A DNA stretch of 64,000 bases from Arthrobacter sp. zg-Y1110. GTDB taxonomy: Bacteria; Actinomycetota; Actinomycetes; Actinomycetales; Micrococcaceae. The DNA lies in contig NZ_CP104272.1 in the NCBI RefSeq assembly GCF_025244865.1, positions 682,001 to 746,000 on the forward strand, read 5' to 3'. Below, in pieces: positions 33,378 to 41,771 of the stretch; positions within the stretch are counted from its first letter, which is position 1; each line of letters opens with the position of its first letter. A program made the translations under genes and the position numbers. The notes under the pieces were generated by a model. The model did no database searches. It had not been told where the DNA came from and saw nothing but the letters and a program-made list of their open reading frames with translations.

Positions 33378-36300
33378 TGCGGTCCGTCAACCCCGGCGAA
33401 CGCATGCCGGAAGGTCTCTACGAGCTTCTCAACACGAATAATCTCCGACAGGCATTGGCTGGACAGTCCGGGGTGAAAGCTGTCCTCGAGCCCGTCCCGG
33501 ACTCACTGTCCTCGGAAGCGTTGTCCGCTCACATCGCACGCAGGGTCCGGCAGTCTCTGGACCAAGCCAGCCCCGAAGACCGGGTCGCATTGGCCAACTC
33601 GTTGCTTAGCCGCCTCGGTGCAGACAGGCTGGAGCCAGGACCTCAACAGCTGACCTCCCTGTTCGCGGAGGAAGGCCTCCGACGTCGCCAGCTCCGCCGT
33701 CCCTCAACACCGCTCAGCCAGCCTGCACTGTTGACGAACGGTAAGGACGACCCCAACCTTGCCGCCGAAATCCGCACGGAAATGGGGTCAGCGGACACGG
33801 TGGACATGCTGTGCGCTTTCATCCGCTGGACCGGGCTTCGGCTGCTTGAACCAGCTCTGGCCGAGCTGCGGGACCGTGGCGTGAAGCTGAGGGTCCTCAC
33901 CAGCACCTACATGGGTGCCACGGAACGCCGGGCCATTGATGAACTCGCCGTGAAGTACGGCGCGGAGATCAAGATCAATTACGAAACGCATGCCACCCGG
34001 CTGCATGCCAAGGCATGGCTCTTCCGGCGGAACACGGGTTTTGATACAGCCTATGTGGGCAGCTCGAACCTCAGCGCCCCGGCCATGCTCGACGGACTGG
34101 AATGGAACGTCCGGCTCTCAGCGGTCGGCACACCAGAGTTGCTGCAAAAATTTGAGCTCACTTTCGATAGCTACTGGGAGCAGTCGGCTTTTCAGACGTA
34201 CGACCCTGTGCGGGACGGCGATAAACTCGACGCCGCTCTGGCCCGAAACGGCGGTAAATCCACGTCACGCCCGGCTGCAGCTACCGGCTTGGAACTTCAG
34301 CCGTTCGTCCACCAGCAGGAGATGCTGGAAGAGCTGGACGCCGCTCGGGAAGTCCATGGATACCACCGCAACCTCCTTGTGGCAGCAACAGGCACCGGGA
34401 AAACGGTTATCGCCGCACTCGATTACAAGCGGCTCTGCGAGGCAGCAGGGAGGCCTTTGTCGCTTCTTTTCGTGGCGCATCGGAAAGAGATCCTGGAACA
34501 GTCGCTGCATACCTACCGTGACGTGATGCAGAGCGGATCCTTTGGTGAATTGTTCGTCGGTGATCACCGCCCAACGGCGTGGAGGCAGGTGTTCGCCAGC
34601 GTCCAGTCCCTCGCTGCCTACGGCATCGATAAGCTCGCCCCGGACGCGTTCGACGTCGTCGTCATTGACGAGTTTCATCACGCCCAGGCGCCGACGTATA
34701 GGCGGCTGATCGACCACCTGCGTCCTCAGGAGCTGCTGGGCCTGACAGCTACCCCGGAGCGAGGCGACGGCGTCAACGTTGCCGAGCAGTTCTTCGGCGG
34801 CCGCATCGCCAGTGAACTGCGACTGTGGGATGCGCTGGATGCCGACCTGCTCGTGCCCTTCCACTACTTCGGAGTCTCCGATGATGTGGATCTTTCGCAG
34901 ATTGAATGGAAACGCGGAAACTACGACGTCGGCCAGCTGAGCAGTCTCTATACGGGCAACGATGCGCGTGCTGCAAAAGTCATCAAGGAACTGCGGGACA
35001 AGGTCACTTCTACAGAGCAGATGCGCGCACTGGGCTTCTGCGTTTCGGTTCAACATGCGGAATACATGGCTGCGGTCTTCAACCGAGCCGGGATTGCTTC
35101 CATCGCCGTCTCAGGGAACACCCCGGAGGATGAACGGGCAGATGCGCTGAGACGGCTCCGTACACGAGAACTGAACTGCATCTTTGCGGTCGACCTCTTC
35201 AACGAGGGACTGGACCTGCCTGAAGTCGACACCATCATGCTGCTTCGTCCGACGCAGAGTTCAACCGTTTTCCTACAGCAGCTCGGCCGCGGCTTGCGCC
35301 GAGCAAAGGACAAAGCGGTCCTCACCGTGCTGGACTACATCGGGCAACAGCATCGCGAGTTCCGTTTTGAGACCAAACTCCGGGCACTTACCGGGTTGGG
35401 ACGCAAAACGCTCGCAAAGGCTGTGGAGGATGAATTCCCCTATCTTCCGTCCGGCTCGCAGATTGTGCTGGACAGGGTGGCGCAGAAGATTATCCTCGAC
35501 AACATTCGTACCCAGCTCCGATTCAACAGGCGCCAGCTCGTCGCAGATGTGCAGTCCCATGGAGAGCTTAGACTCGAGGACTTCCTGCGTGAATCGGGGC
35601 TCAGCCTGGAAGATATCTACCGGAAGACCGGCGAATCATGGACGGCGCTGCTCCGGGACGCGGGTCTCATCGACCTGGTCTATGGCCCGGATGCCGTCAT
35701 TGCGGGAAAATCCGCCCTGTCCGTGGCAGAGGAGGCTATTCTCCTTCGGCGCATGACGACGTTCCTATGCGTCGACGATCTAGAACGGGCCGAAACCTAT
35801 GCCCGTCTCGTTTCCGATGACTCTCCACGTTATGACCAGTTGAGCAACCGGGAGCAGACGCTGGCCCGGATGCTGTTTTTCGCCCTGTGGCCGGAAGGCG
35901 GCGGTTTCTCGGATTATGACGCCGGACTGGATTTCGTGCGCTCACTTCCGCCCGTTGTTTCGGAAATCCAGCAGCTCATGGAATTAGGTATCCAGCGGTC
36001 CCGCTACGCGCCCAAAGGCTTGGGCCGTGGCCTCCAGCACGTCCCGCTGTACTCCCACGCAACCTACCGGCGCGAGGAAGTCCTCGCTGCTTTGGGTTAC
36101 CTTTCGTTGGAAGGACGCCGGGCGCGACACCGGGAGGGTGTTGCTTGGTGTGAGAACACAAAGACTGACGCCTTCTTCGTCACGCTCGAAAAGGATGCCA
36201 AGGACAGGGCGGCGTCGATCATGTATAAGGACTATGCGATGAGTCCTGAGGTGTTCCACTGGGAATCCCAGAACGCGACGGCTCCCGGAAGTCCAACCGG

Positions 36301-36517
36301 TCGGCGGTATCTGGACCACAAGAAGGCAGGCAGCCAGGTGCTGTTGTTCACCCGCCCTCGTGAAAACGACGACTCGGGTTTGACCATGGCCTACACCTGC
36401 CTGGGGCAAATGGACTATATGTCGCACACGGGATCAAAGCCGATCGCTATCACGTGGAAGCTGCACCGGCCAATGCCTGGCGACGTCTATGTCGACGCTA
36501 GCGCTGTTGCACTTTGA
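33374..36517 (+). CDS. PLD-nuclease / DEAD-box helicase / DUF3427 protein
   Basis: A 1047-residue three-part enzyme. An N-terminal extension of about 120 residues precedes a phospholipase-D-type nuclease domain, with one HxK motif visible (H211, K213 in RLHAKAW) followed by VGSSNLS at 228-234. An SF2 helicase follows: Walker A ATGTGKT near 338, VIDEFHHA near 435, LTATPERGDG and the motif VI region QLGRGLRRAKDK near 640. The last 200 residues fit DUF3427 (HVPLYSHATYRREEVLAALGY). Only one HxK is present, so dimerisation would be needed for a complete PLD site. Proteins of this layout are repeatedly found in prokaryotic defence islands. It is translated by coupling with the HelD-like gene (ATGA overlap). 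Confidence 0.87.
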   Translation: MMRSVNPGERMPEGLYELLNTNNLRQALAGQSGVKAVLEPVPDSLSSEALSAHIARRVRQSLDQASPEDRVALANSLLSRLGADRLEPGPQQLTSLFAEEGLRRRQLRRPSTPLSQPALLTNGKDDPNLAAEIRTEMGSADTVDMLCAFIRWTGLRLLEPALAELRDRGVKLRVLTSTYMGATERRAIDELAVKYGAEIKINYETHATRLHAKAWLFRRNTGFDTAYVGSSNLSAPAMLDGLEWNVRLSAVGTPELLQKFELTFDSYWEQSAFQTYDPVRDGDKLDAALARNGGKSTSRPAAATGLELQPFVHQQEMLEELDAAREVHGYHRNLLVAATGTGKTVIAALDYKRLCEAAGRPLSLLFVAHRKEILEQSLHTYRDVMQSGSFGELFVGDHRPTAWRQVFASVQSLAAYGIDKLAPDAFDVVVIDEFHHAQAPTYRRLIDHLRPQELLGLTATPERGDGVNVAEQFFGGRIASELRLWDALDADLLVPFHYFGVSDDVDLSQIEWKRGNYDVGQLSSLYTGNDARAAKVIKELRDKVTSTEQMRALGFCVSVQHAEYMAAVFNRAGIASIAVSGNTPEDERADALRRLRTRELNCIFAVDLFNEGLDLPEVDTIMLLRPTQSSTVFLQQLGRGLRRAKDKAVLTVLDYIGQQHREFRFETKLRALTGLGRKTLAKAVEDEFPYLPSGSQIVLDRVAQKIILDNIRTQLRFNRRQLVADVQSHGELRLEDFLRESGLSLEDIYRKTGESWTALLRDAGLIDLVYGPDAVIAGKSALSVAEEAILLRRMTTFLCVDDLERAETYARLVSDDSPRYDQLSNREQTLARMLFFALWPEGGGFSDYDAGLDFVRSLPPVVSEIQQLMELGIQRSRYAPKGLGRGLQHVPLYSHATYRREEVLAALGYLSLEGRRARHREGVAWCENTKTDAFFVTLEKDAKDRAASIMYKDYAMSPEVFHWESQNATAPGSPTGRRYLDHKKAGSQVLLFTRPRENDDSGLTMAYTCLGQMDYMSHTGSKPIAITWKLHRPMPGDVYVDASAVAL

Positions 36518-36787
36518 AGCGGGGTGACCGAGCCGCTTACCGGCGCCGGCAGCAGAGCATCATGCGTCGGGTACACAACGCAGCCAGCGTGATTCTCGCG
36601 GCCGGCGAGCGATAAAATGGCGAGGATGGGTGCCACCGTCCGGCGGAATCCAATGGCCGTGAGTATCCCGTCGCGGCGCGGCGTCCCAGCAGTGTCAGAG
36701 GGCGTCGGTAGCCTTGGAGACGTCCCGGTCTACCTGCTTTGAGCAGGAAATATTGCCCCACCGTGGGTATGGAGGAGCAACACAAGA

Positions 36788-36880
36788 ATGAGATCCATCG
36801 CGGCAGTGTTAAATCGTTCCTGTGCCCAGGTGCCCTCGGTTGGTTGGACGCCGCCGGTCCGCGTCAAGGTTGCCAAATGA
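36788..36880 (+). CDS. 30-residue leader ORF coupled to the SNF2 helicase gene
   Basis: ATG 36788 is preceded by a perfect Shine-Dalgarno, GGAGGAG at 36771-36777. The frame runs 30 codons (MRSIAAVLNRSCAQVPSVGW..., ending VRVKVAK) and stops with the TGA that overlaps the SNF2 ATG (36877-36880, ATGA). The SNF2 start itself has only a weak AAGG, so ribosomes probably reach it from this ORF. The peptide is basic with no recognised family. It may be a true small protein or only a translational leader. A TAAAAT hexamer at 36613-36618 is a possible -10 for this operon. Confidence 0.55.
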   Translation: MRSIAAVLNRSCAQVPSVGWTPPVRVKVAK

Positions 36881-39789
36881 AGCCCAGCATCAGCGATTAT
36901 CAGGCAAAGTACTATGCCCACGAGCTGCAGCGGAGCTACGCGAATGACCACGTTGGCAAGCTGGCCGGGCTGCTATTTGACGCTCAGGTAGAACCGAAAC
37001 CACATCAAATAGATGCAGCATTGTTTGCGCTGCAGACGCCGTTCCTGCCGGGAGTGATTCTGGCCGATGAGGTGGGCCTCGGAAAGACGATTGAGGCAGG
37101 CATCGTCATCTCGCAGTACTGGGCAGAACGTCGGCGAAGCATCCTGATTGTTGCTCCGTCGAGCCTTCGGCAACAGTGGCAGCAGGAGCTTTATGAGAAG
37201 TTCCTTATCCCGTCGACCATCCTCGAACCCAAATCCAAGGATGAGCTCCTTAAGCAAGCGGGTTCCCGTTCAGCGCAAGTTTTGATCTGCTCCTATGAAT
37301 TTGCGCTGCGGAATGAGTTATCGCTGCTGAAATCGTGGGACCTTGTAGTCGCTGACGAAGCGCACCGATTGCGCAATCACTGGACGGGTAAGACAAAAGC
37401 AGCCGAGGCCGTCGCTCATATCGTTAAGGGCGCGCGCAAAACGGTCCTGCTGACGGCAACGCCTCTGCAGAACAAGCTCGAGGAACTCTACGGCCTGGTC
37501 TCCATCTTCGACCCCTCCTACTTCTACTCGCTCGAGGCGTTCCGTGAGCGGTACATCAAGAACCGTGAGATGACCGGTGATAATGATTTGGTCGAACGCG
37601 TGGCGGCGATCTCGAAGCGAACGCTTCGTCGGGATGCGGACAAGTACATTCACTTCACTAAGCGGATGCCGCTCACGGTGGAGTTCACCCCGTCGCCGGA
37701 TGAGGCTCGGTTGTATGACCTGGTGAACGATTATCTGCAGCGTGGGCAGTTGTTCGCGTTCGCTGATAGCCAGCGTCATCTTTCCGCCTTGATCATTCGT
37801 AAGCGCCTGGGATCCTCGACCTACGCTGTCGCAAGCACGTTGGAGAACATTGCTAATCGTCTGGCAGACGAGGTAGCCGCCGGGCAGCGGCGGGATGGCA
37901 GGGGCGGCCTTTTTACTGCGGAGTTCATAGCGGACGACGAACTCACTGGCGAGGTGCTCGAAGAAGCCGAAGAAGTCGGCGGTGCAACAGCCGATGGACA
38001 GCACGGCGTAGTGCAGCCGGCTGTTTATCTGGACGAAGACACACTCACGGCCATGAAAGCGGAGGTTGCGGAGTTGCGTGACTACGCTGCCCTCGCCCGC
38101 TCGATCACGGAGAACCAGAAGGCAGTCAAGCTCGCCGAAGCCCTCGACCGGGGCTTTGAACGGTTGCGCGAGCTGGGAGCGCCTGAGAAAGCAATCATCT
38201 TCACCGACTCGACGAAGACGCAGGAATACATCGCCCGGACTCTGACCGGCATGGGACGCGGCGAAGGATTGGTGCTGTTTAACGGGTCGAACAACTCGCC
38301 GGAGCAAACCGCCATTTATCAGGAATGGCTCAAAAAAAATAAGGACGGGGAAGTGGCTACGGGGATTGTCGCCGTCGATCGGCGCAAGGCACTCGTGGAG
38401 TATTTCCGTGACCAGGGCAAGATCATGATCGCCACTGAAGCTGCAGCCGAGGGCATCAATCTGCAGTTTTGCTCGATGCTAGTTAACTATGACCTGCCCT
38501 GGAACCCGCAGCGCGTGGAGCAGCGCATCGGCCGCGTGCACCGTTTTGGGCAAAAGCACAACGTCGTGGTCGTCAACTTCTCGAATAAGGGCAACGTTGC
38601 TGAGCAACGAATTCTGGAATTGCTGACGGACAAGTTCAAGCTGTTCTCGAGCGTGTTCGGTGCTAGCGACGAAGTACTCGGTGCGATCGAGGACGGACTG
38701 GATTTCGAGAAGCGGATCAGCGATATCCTCACCAACTGCAAGACGGCCGGCGAATTGGACTCCGCTTTCAAGGAGCTGGAGGGACAGTATGCCACTGAGA
38801 TTTCGAGTGAGATGGAGAAGGCGAAGGCAAAGGTCTTCGATAACCTGGATCCGCACGTTCAGGATCGACTCAAAGCCTACGACGCCCAGTCAGGAGAGGT
38901 GCTTAATAAGTTCGAACGCCTCCTGCTCGCGGTCACCCGCCATGAGCTGGCGGAACAGGCCAGTTTCGAGGGCGACGGCGGCACCTTCGTCCTCCACACA
39001 GCACCGATTGTCGAAACTTCCACGGGGCGGTACTTCTTCAAATCGAAGCCGCAGGACAACGCGTACCAGTACAGGTATGCGAGTCCGTTGGCGCAACATG
39101 TTCTCGGAACCGCGAAGAGCCACGCCACCCCGGCTCGAGAGCTGACGTTATCGCTCAGCCAGTCAGCGCGCGCTAGTAACTCGGTAAAGGAACTCGCAGG
39201 CGCTAGCGGGGAACTGACCGTCGACCTCCTGACGTTCACGATGAGGGCCCGGGACGAGGATATCGCCGAATCGTATGTACTCGCCGGTGGCCTCACTGAC
39301 GACGGACAATGGCTCGATGAGGAATACGTTGCTGACATTCTTGACCTCAGTTGCACTGAGGTTGGCGATGTGGAGGTGCGGATCGAACAGGGGAAATTCG
39401 AGCCGCAACTGGCGGTGCGCCGCACTGAGTTAGAACGCGAGGTACGGGGCCGTAACTCGCGGTACTACGACCAGCAGGAAGAGCTGATCTACCGTAACCA
39501 ACAAGACCGCAAGGCAGAGCACGAGGGCAAAATCCGCGAGTACCGCGCGATGGAGAAGGATGCTCGCAAACGTGCGCGCCAGGCCGACGACCCAATGGAA
39601 CAGCTCCGGCTCAAGAAGGAAGCCCGCAAGTGGGAGCAACGCGCTGAGGAAGCTGATGAGGAATTTCGTGGAGTCCTTAAACAGCTACGTGCTGAGGCAA
39701 ACAAGTACCTCGAACTGATCGAACAGTCCCTTCAAGGTACGCAGACCACGGAGCATCTCTTCACGATTCGCTGGCGTATTGATGCCTGA
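36877..39789 (+). CDS. SNF2-family helicase (DrmD-like)
   Basis: A 970-residue SF2/SNF2 helicase. Walker A is DEVGLGKT (64-71), motif II VADEAHRLRN near 158, motif III LLTATPLQNKLEELYGL near 195, and the second RecA lobe has AAAEGINLQFCSMLVNYDLPW and RIGRVHRFGQ. The C-terminal 250 residues are coil-rich (REYRAMEKDARKRARQADD...). The set resembles DrmD of class 1 DISARM and other SNF2 proteins partnered with adenine methyltransferases in restriction systems. The start is placed at ATG 36877 because it overlaps the stop of the leader ORF; an in-frame extension to 36739 has no ribosome site. The methyltransferase follows 56 bp downstream. It probably translocates on invading DNA and controls restriction. 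Confidence 0.88.
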   Translation: MKPSISDYQAKYYAHELQRSYANDHVGKLAGLLFDAQVEPKPHQIDAALFALQTPFLPGVILADEVGLGKTIEAGIVISQYWAERRRSILIVAPSSLRQQWQQELYEKFLIPSTILEPKSKDELLKQAGSRSAQVLICSYEFALRNELSLLKSWDLVVADEAHRLRNHWTGKTKAAEAVAHIVKGARKTVLLTATPLQNKLEELYGLVSIFDPSYFYSLEAFRERYIKNREMTGDNDLVERVAAISKRTLRRDADKYIHFTKRMPLTVEFTPSPDEARLYDLVNDYLQRGQLFAFADSQRHLSALIIRKRLGSSTYAVASTLENIANRLADEVAAGQRRDGRGGLFTAEFIADDELTGEVLEEAEEVGGATADGQHGVVQPAVYLDEDTLTAMKAEVAELRDYAALARSITENQKAVKLAEALDRGFERLRELGAPEKAIIFTDSTKTQEYIARTLTGMGRGEGLVLFNGSNNSPEQTAIYQEWLKKNKDGEVATGIVAVDRRKALVEYFRDQGKIMIATEAAAEGINLQFCSMLVNYDLPWNPQRVEQRIGRVHRFGQKHNVVVVNFSNKGNVAEQRILELLTDKFKLFSSVFGASDEVLGAIEDGLDFEKRISDILTNCKTAGELDSAFKELEGQYATEISSEMEKAKAKVFDNLDPHVQDRLKAYDAQSGEVLNKFERLLLAVTRHELAEQASFEGDGGTFVLHTAPIVETSTGRYFFKSKPQDNAYQYRYASPLAQHVLGTAKSHATPARELTLSLSQSARASNSVKELAGASGELTVDLLTFTMRARDEDIAESYVLAGGLTDDGQWLDEEYVADILDLSCTEVGDVEVRIEQGKFEPQLAVRRTELEREVRGRNSRYYDQQEELIYRNQQDRKAEHEGKIREYRAMEKDARKRARQADDPMEQLRLKKEARKWEQRAEEADEEFRGVLKQLRAEANKYLELIEQSLQGTQTTEHLFTIRWRIDA

Positions 39790-39845
39790 GCCAACCCTGT
39801 ATAAGACCGACCAAACTTACACTAGCCAGGAAAGAAAGTAATCAC

Positions 39846-41771
39846 ATGACGGACGACGTCCACGAAATACCCTCGACAACACCAAATTTTCAGACCGAGC
39901 TTGCGGAGCAGCTCGCCGATCTGATTCCGGAAGCCATTGCCGACGGCAAGGTCGACGTCGAGAAGCTCAAGGAACTGCTCGACGGCGATGCTGCCGATAG
40001 TAACGAGCGTTTCGGTCTGTTCTGGCCCGGGAAGAAGAGTGCCCTGCGGGCGGCACAGGACCCAACGACCGCGACGCTTCGGCCTGACTTCGAGAACTCG
40101 AAGGACTGGGACACCACTAAGAACGTCTTCATCGAAGGTGACAACCTCGAAGTATTGAAGATCCTGCAGAAGCACTATCACGCGAAGATCAATATGATCT
40201 ACATCGATCCTCCGTACAACACGGGTAAGGACTTCGTCTACCCGGACAACTTTAAGGAGGGTCTCGACACCTATCTGGAGTGGACGCGCCAGGTCAACGA
40301 CGAAGGTAAAAAACTCTCCACCAATGCCGAGACCGAGGGTCGCTACCATTCCAACTGGCTCAACATGATGTACCCACGTCTGAAGCTTGCGCGCAACCTG
40401 CTGGCCGACGACGGTCTTATTTTCATTTCTATTGACGATATGGAAGTCGATAACCTGAAGAAGCTCTGTAATGAGGTATTCGGAGAGTCGAACTACGTTG
40501 CACTTGCGCCCCGCAAGACTGGTGCTGGCGCCGCTGCTACGCGATCAGAGGCAGCGATGCGTAAACTAAACGATTATGTATTGATTTACTCGCGCTCATC
40601 GCAGACCGTGCTTCAAAGAAAGCTTGTTGGGGAGAAGGAATATCCCCTGCATGATAAATGGGGAAAGTATCGACTGGGCCAATTTCAGGCGAGTGGTTCG
40701 GATGCCACCCGCAAAGCGCGTCCAAATATGTGGTTCCCTATTTATGTTGCAACTGACGGGTCACTTTCAACAACTGAGCCTCGCTCCACCGCCAAGATCC
40801 TTTTGCCTAAGGAAGTCAACGGTGAGGAAGGTCGTTGGTTGTGGACTCGCGAAAAGTTTGAAGCGGATCAAGAACGATTCATTCACTATGACGGAAATAT
40901 TTTGGCTAGAAAGATCTATTTTGATGCGGCTGACGACCAGAGCATCTATCAAGTGGAAAAAGCTTGGTTCGAGGGATTCACTAATGCATCAGGCTCGAAG
41001 GAAGTCGCGGATCTCTTTGGGCAAAAGAAGATCTTCGATCATCCTAAACCGGTCGGTCTAATTAGGCACTTGCTATCCCTGCACCCGTCAAAGGATTTGG
41101 TCATTCTTGACTTTTTTGCCGGATCGGGAACAACAGCTCAGGCTGTGATTGAGCAGAACTTGGCCGATGGGGGATCCCGTAAATGGATTTCAGTTCAGCT
41201 TCCGGAGCCTGTGCCCGAAGGGTCTGTTGCGGACAACGCTGGATATGCCACGATCTCTGAGGTTTCTCGTCGGCGAATCGCGCTAGTTAGGGAACGAGCT
41301 GTGCACGATGCTAACTCCCGCCTGAACAATGCGGATGAACCCACTCTGGATCTGGGATTCAGGTCCTACCGTCTCGATGACACATGTTTTTCGAAGTGGC
41401 GGTTGTCGAGTGATGTTGAGCCGGATGCTTTTGAGCAGCGTTTGTTGGAGTGGCGTGACAGCAACAGCTCGGATGGGGCGTCGGCGGATGATTTGCTGAC
41501 GGAGTTGTTGTTGAAGCAGGGCTACTCGCTGACGGAAGAGATTGGTCTGGTGGAGATTGCCGGGCTGGAGCTGCGGTCTGTGGCGGGAGGCCTGGTTTTG
41601 GCGTATCTGGATGAGCAGGTGAAGCCGTCGTTGGAGCAGCTTCGGGCGGTTGTGGAGGCTGATCCGCAGCGTCTGATTGTGTTGGAGGACGTGTTCCAGG
41701 GTGATGATGAGTTGAAGACGAATCTGGCGCAGTTGTGCAAGGGCCGGGGAGTTGACCTGTGGACGGCGTAG
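39846..41771 (+). CDS. Type III restriction-modification DNA methyltransferase (Mod)
   Basis: A 641-residue N6-adenine methyltransferase. The catalytic motif IV DPPYNTG (121-127) precedes the AdoMet-binding motif I FFAGSGTTAQAV (about 423-434), which is the beta-class order of type III Mod proteins. The stretch between them (about 220-380, bases 40500-41050) is the target-recognition region and is visibly richer in A and T than the flanks. GNLEVLKILQKHY-type motif X (EGDNLEVLK) lies near residue 98. AGGAAAG precedes the ATG. It methylates the host recognition site and, bound to Res, gives sequence specificity. The 3' end overlaps Res by 13 nt. Confidence 0.93.
   Translation: MTDDVHEIPSTTPNFQTELAEQLADLIPEAIADGKVDVEKLKELLDGDAADSNERFGLFWPGKKSALRAAQDPTTATLRPDFENSKDWDTTKNVFIEGDNLEVLKILQKHYHAKINMIYIDPPYNTGKDFVYPDNFKEGLDTYLEWTRQVNDEGKKLSTNAETEGRYHSNWLNMMYPRLKLARNLLADDGLIFISIDDMEVDNLKKLCNEVFGESNYVALAPRKTGAGAAATRSEAAMRKLNDYVLIYSRSSQTVLQRKLVGEKEYPLHDKWGKYRLGQFQASGSDATRKARPNMWFPIYVATDGSLSTTEPRSTAKILLPKEVNGEEGRWLWTREKFEADQERFIHYDGNILARKIYFDAADDQSIYQVEKAWFEGFTNASGSKEVADLFGQKKIFDHPKPVGLIRHLLSLHPSKDLVILDFFAGSGTTAQAVIEQNLADGGSRKWISVQLPEPVPEGSVADNAGYATISEVSRRRIALVRERAVHDANSRLNNADEPTLDLGFRSYRLDDTCFSKWRLSSDVEPDAFEQRLLEWRDSNSSDGASADDLLTELLLKQGYSLTEEIGLVEIAGLELRSVAGGLVLAYLDEQVKPSLEQLRAVVEADPQRLIVLEDVFQGDDELKTNLAQLCKGRGVDLWTA

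Noticed and set aside
36537..36785. 82-codon minus-strand frame in the gap before the SNF2 gene
   Set aside because: No ribosome site and no recognisable sequence; it overlaps the leader ORF's Shine-Dalgarno, which better explains the region.
37861..38000. Frameshift in the SNF2 gene at its variable middle
   Set aside because: The Gly/Glu-rich stretch looked odd, but the frame stays open and both helicase lobes are in one frame.
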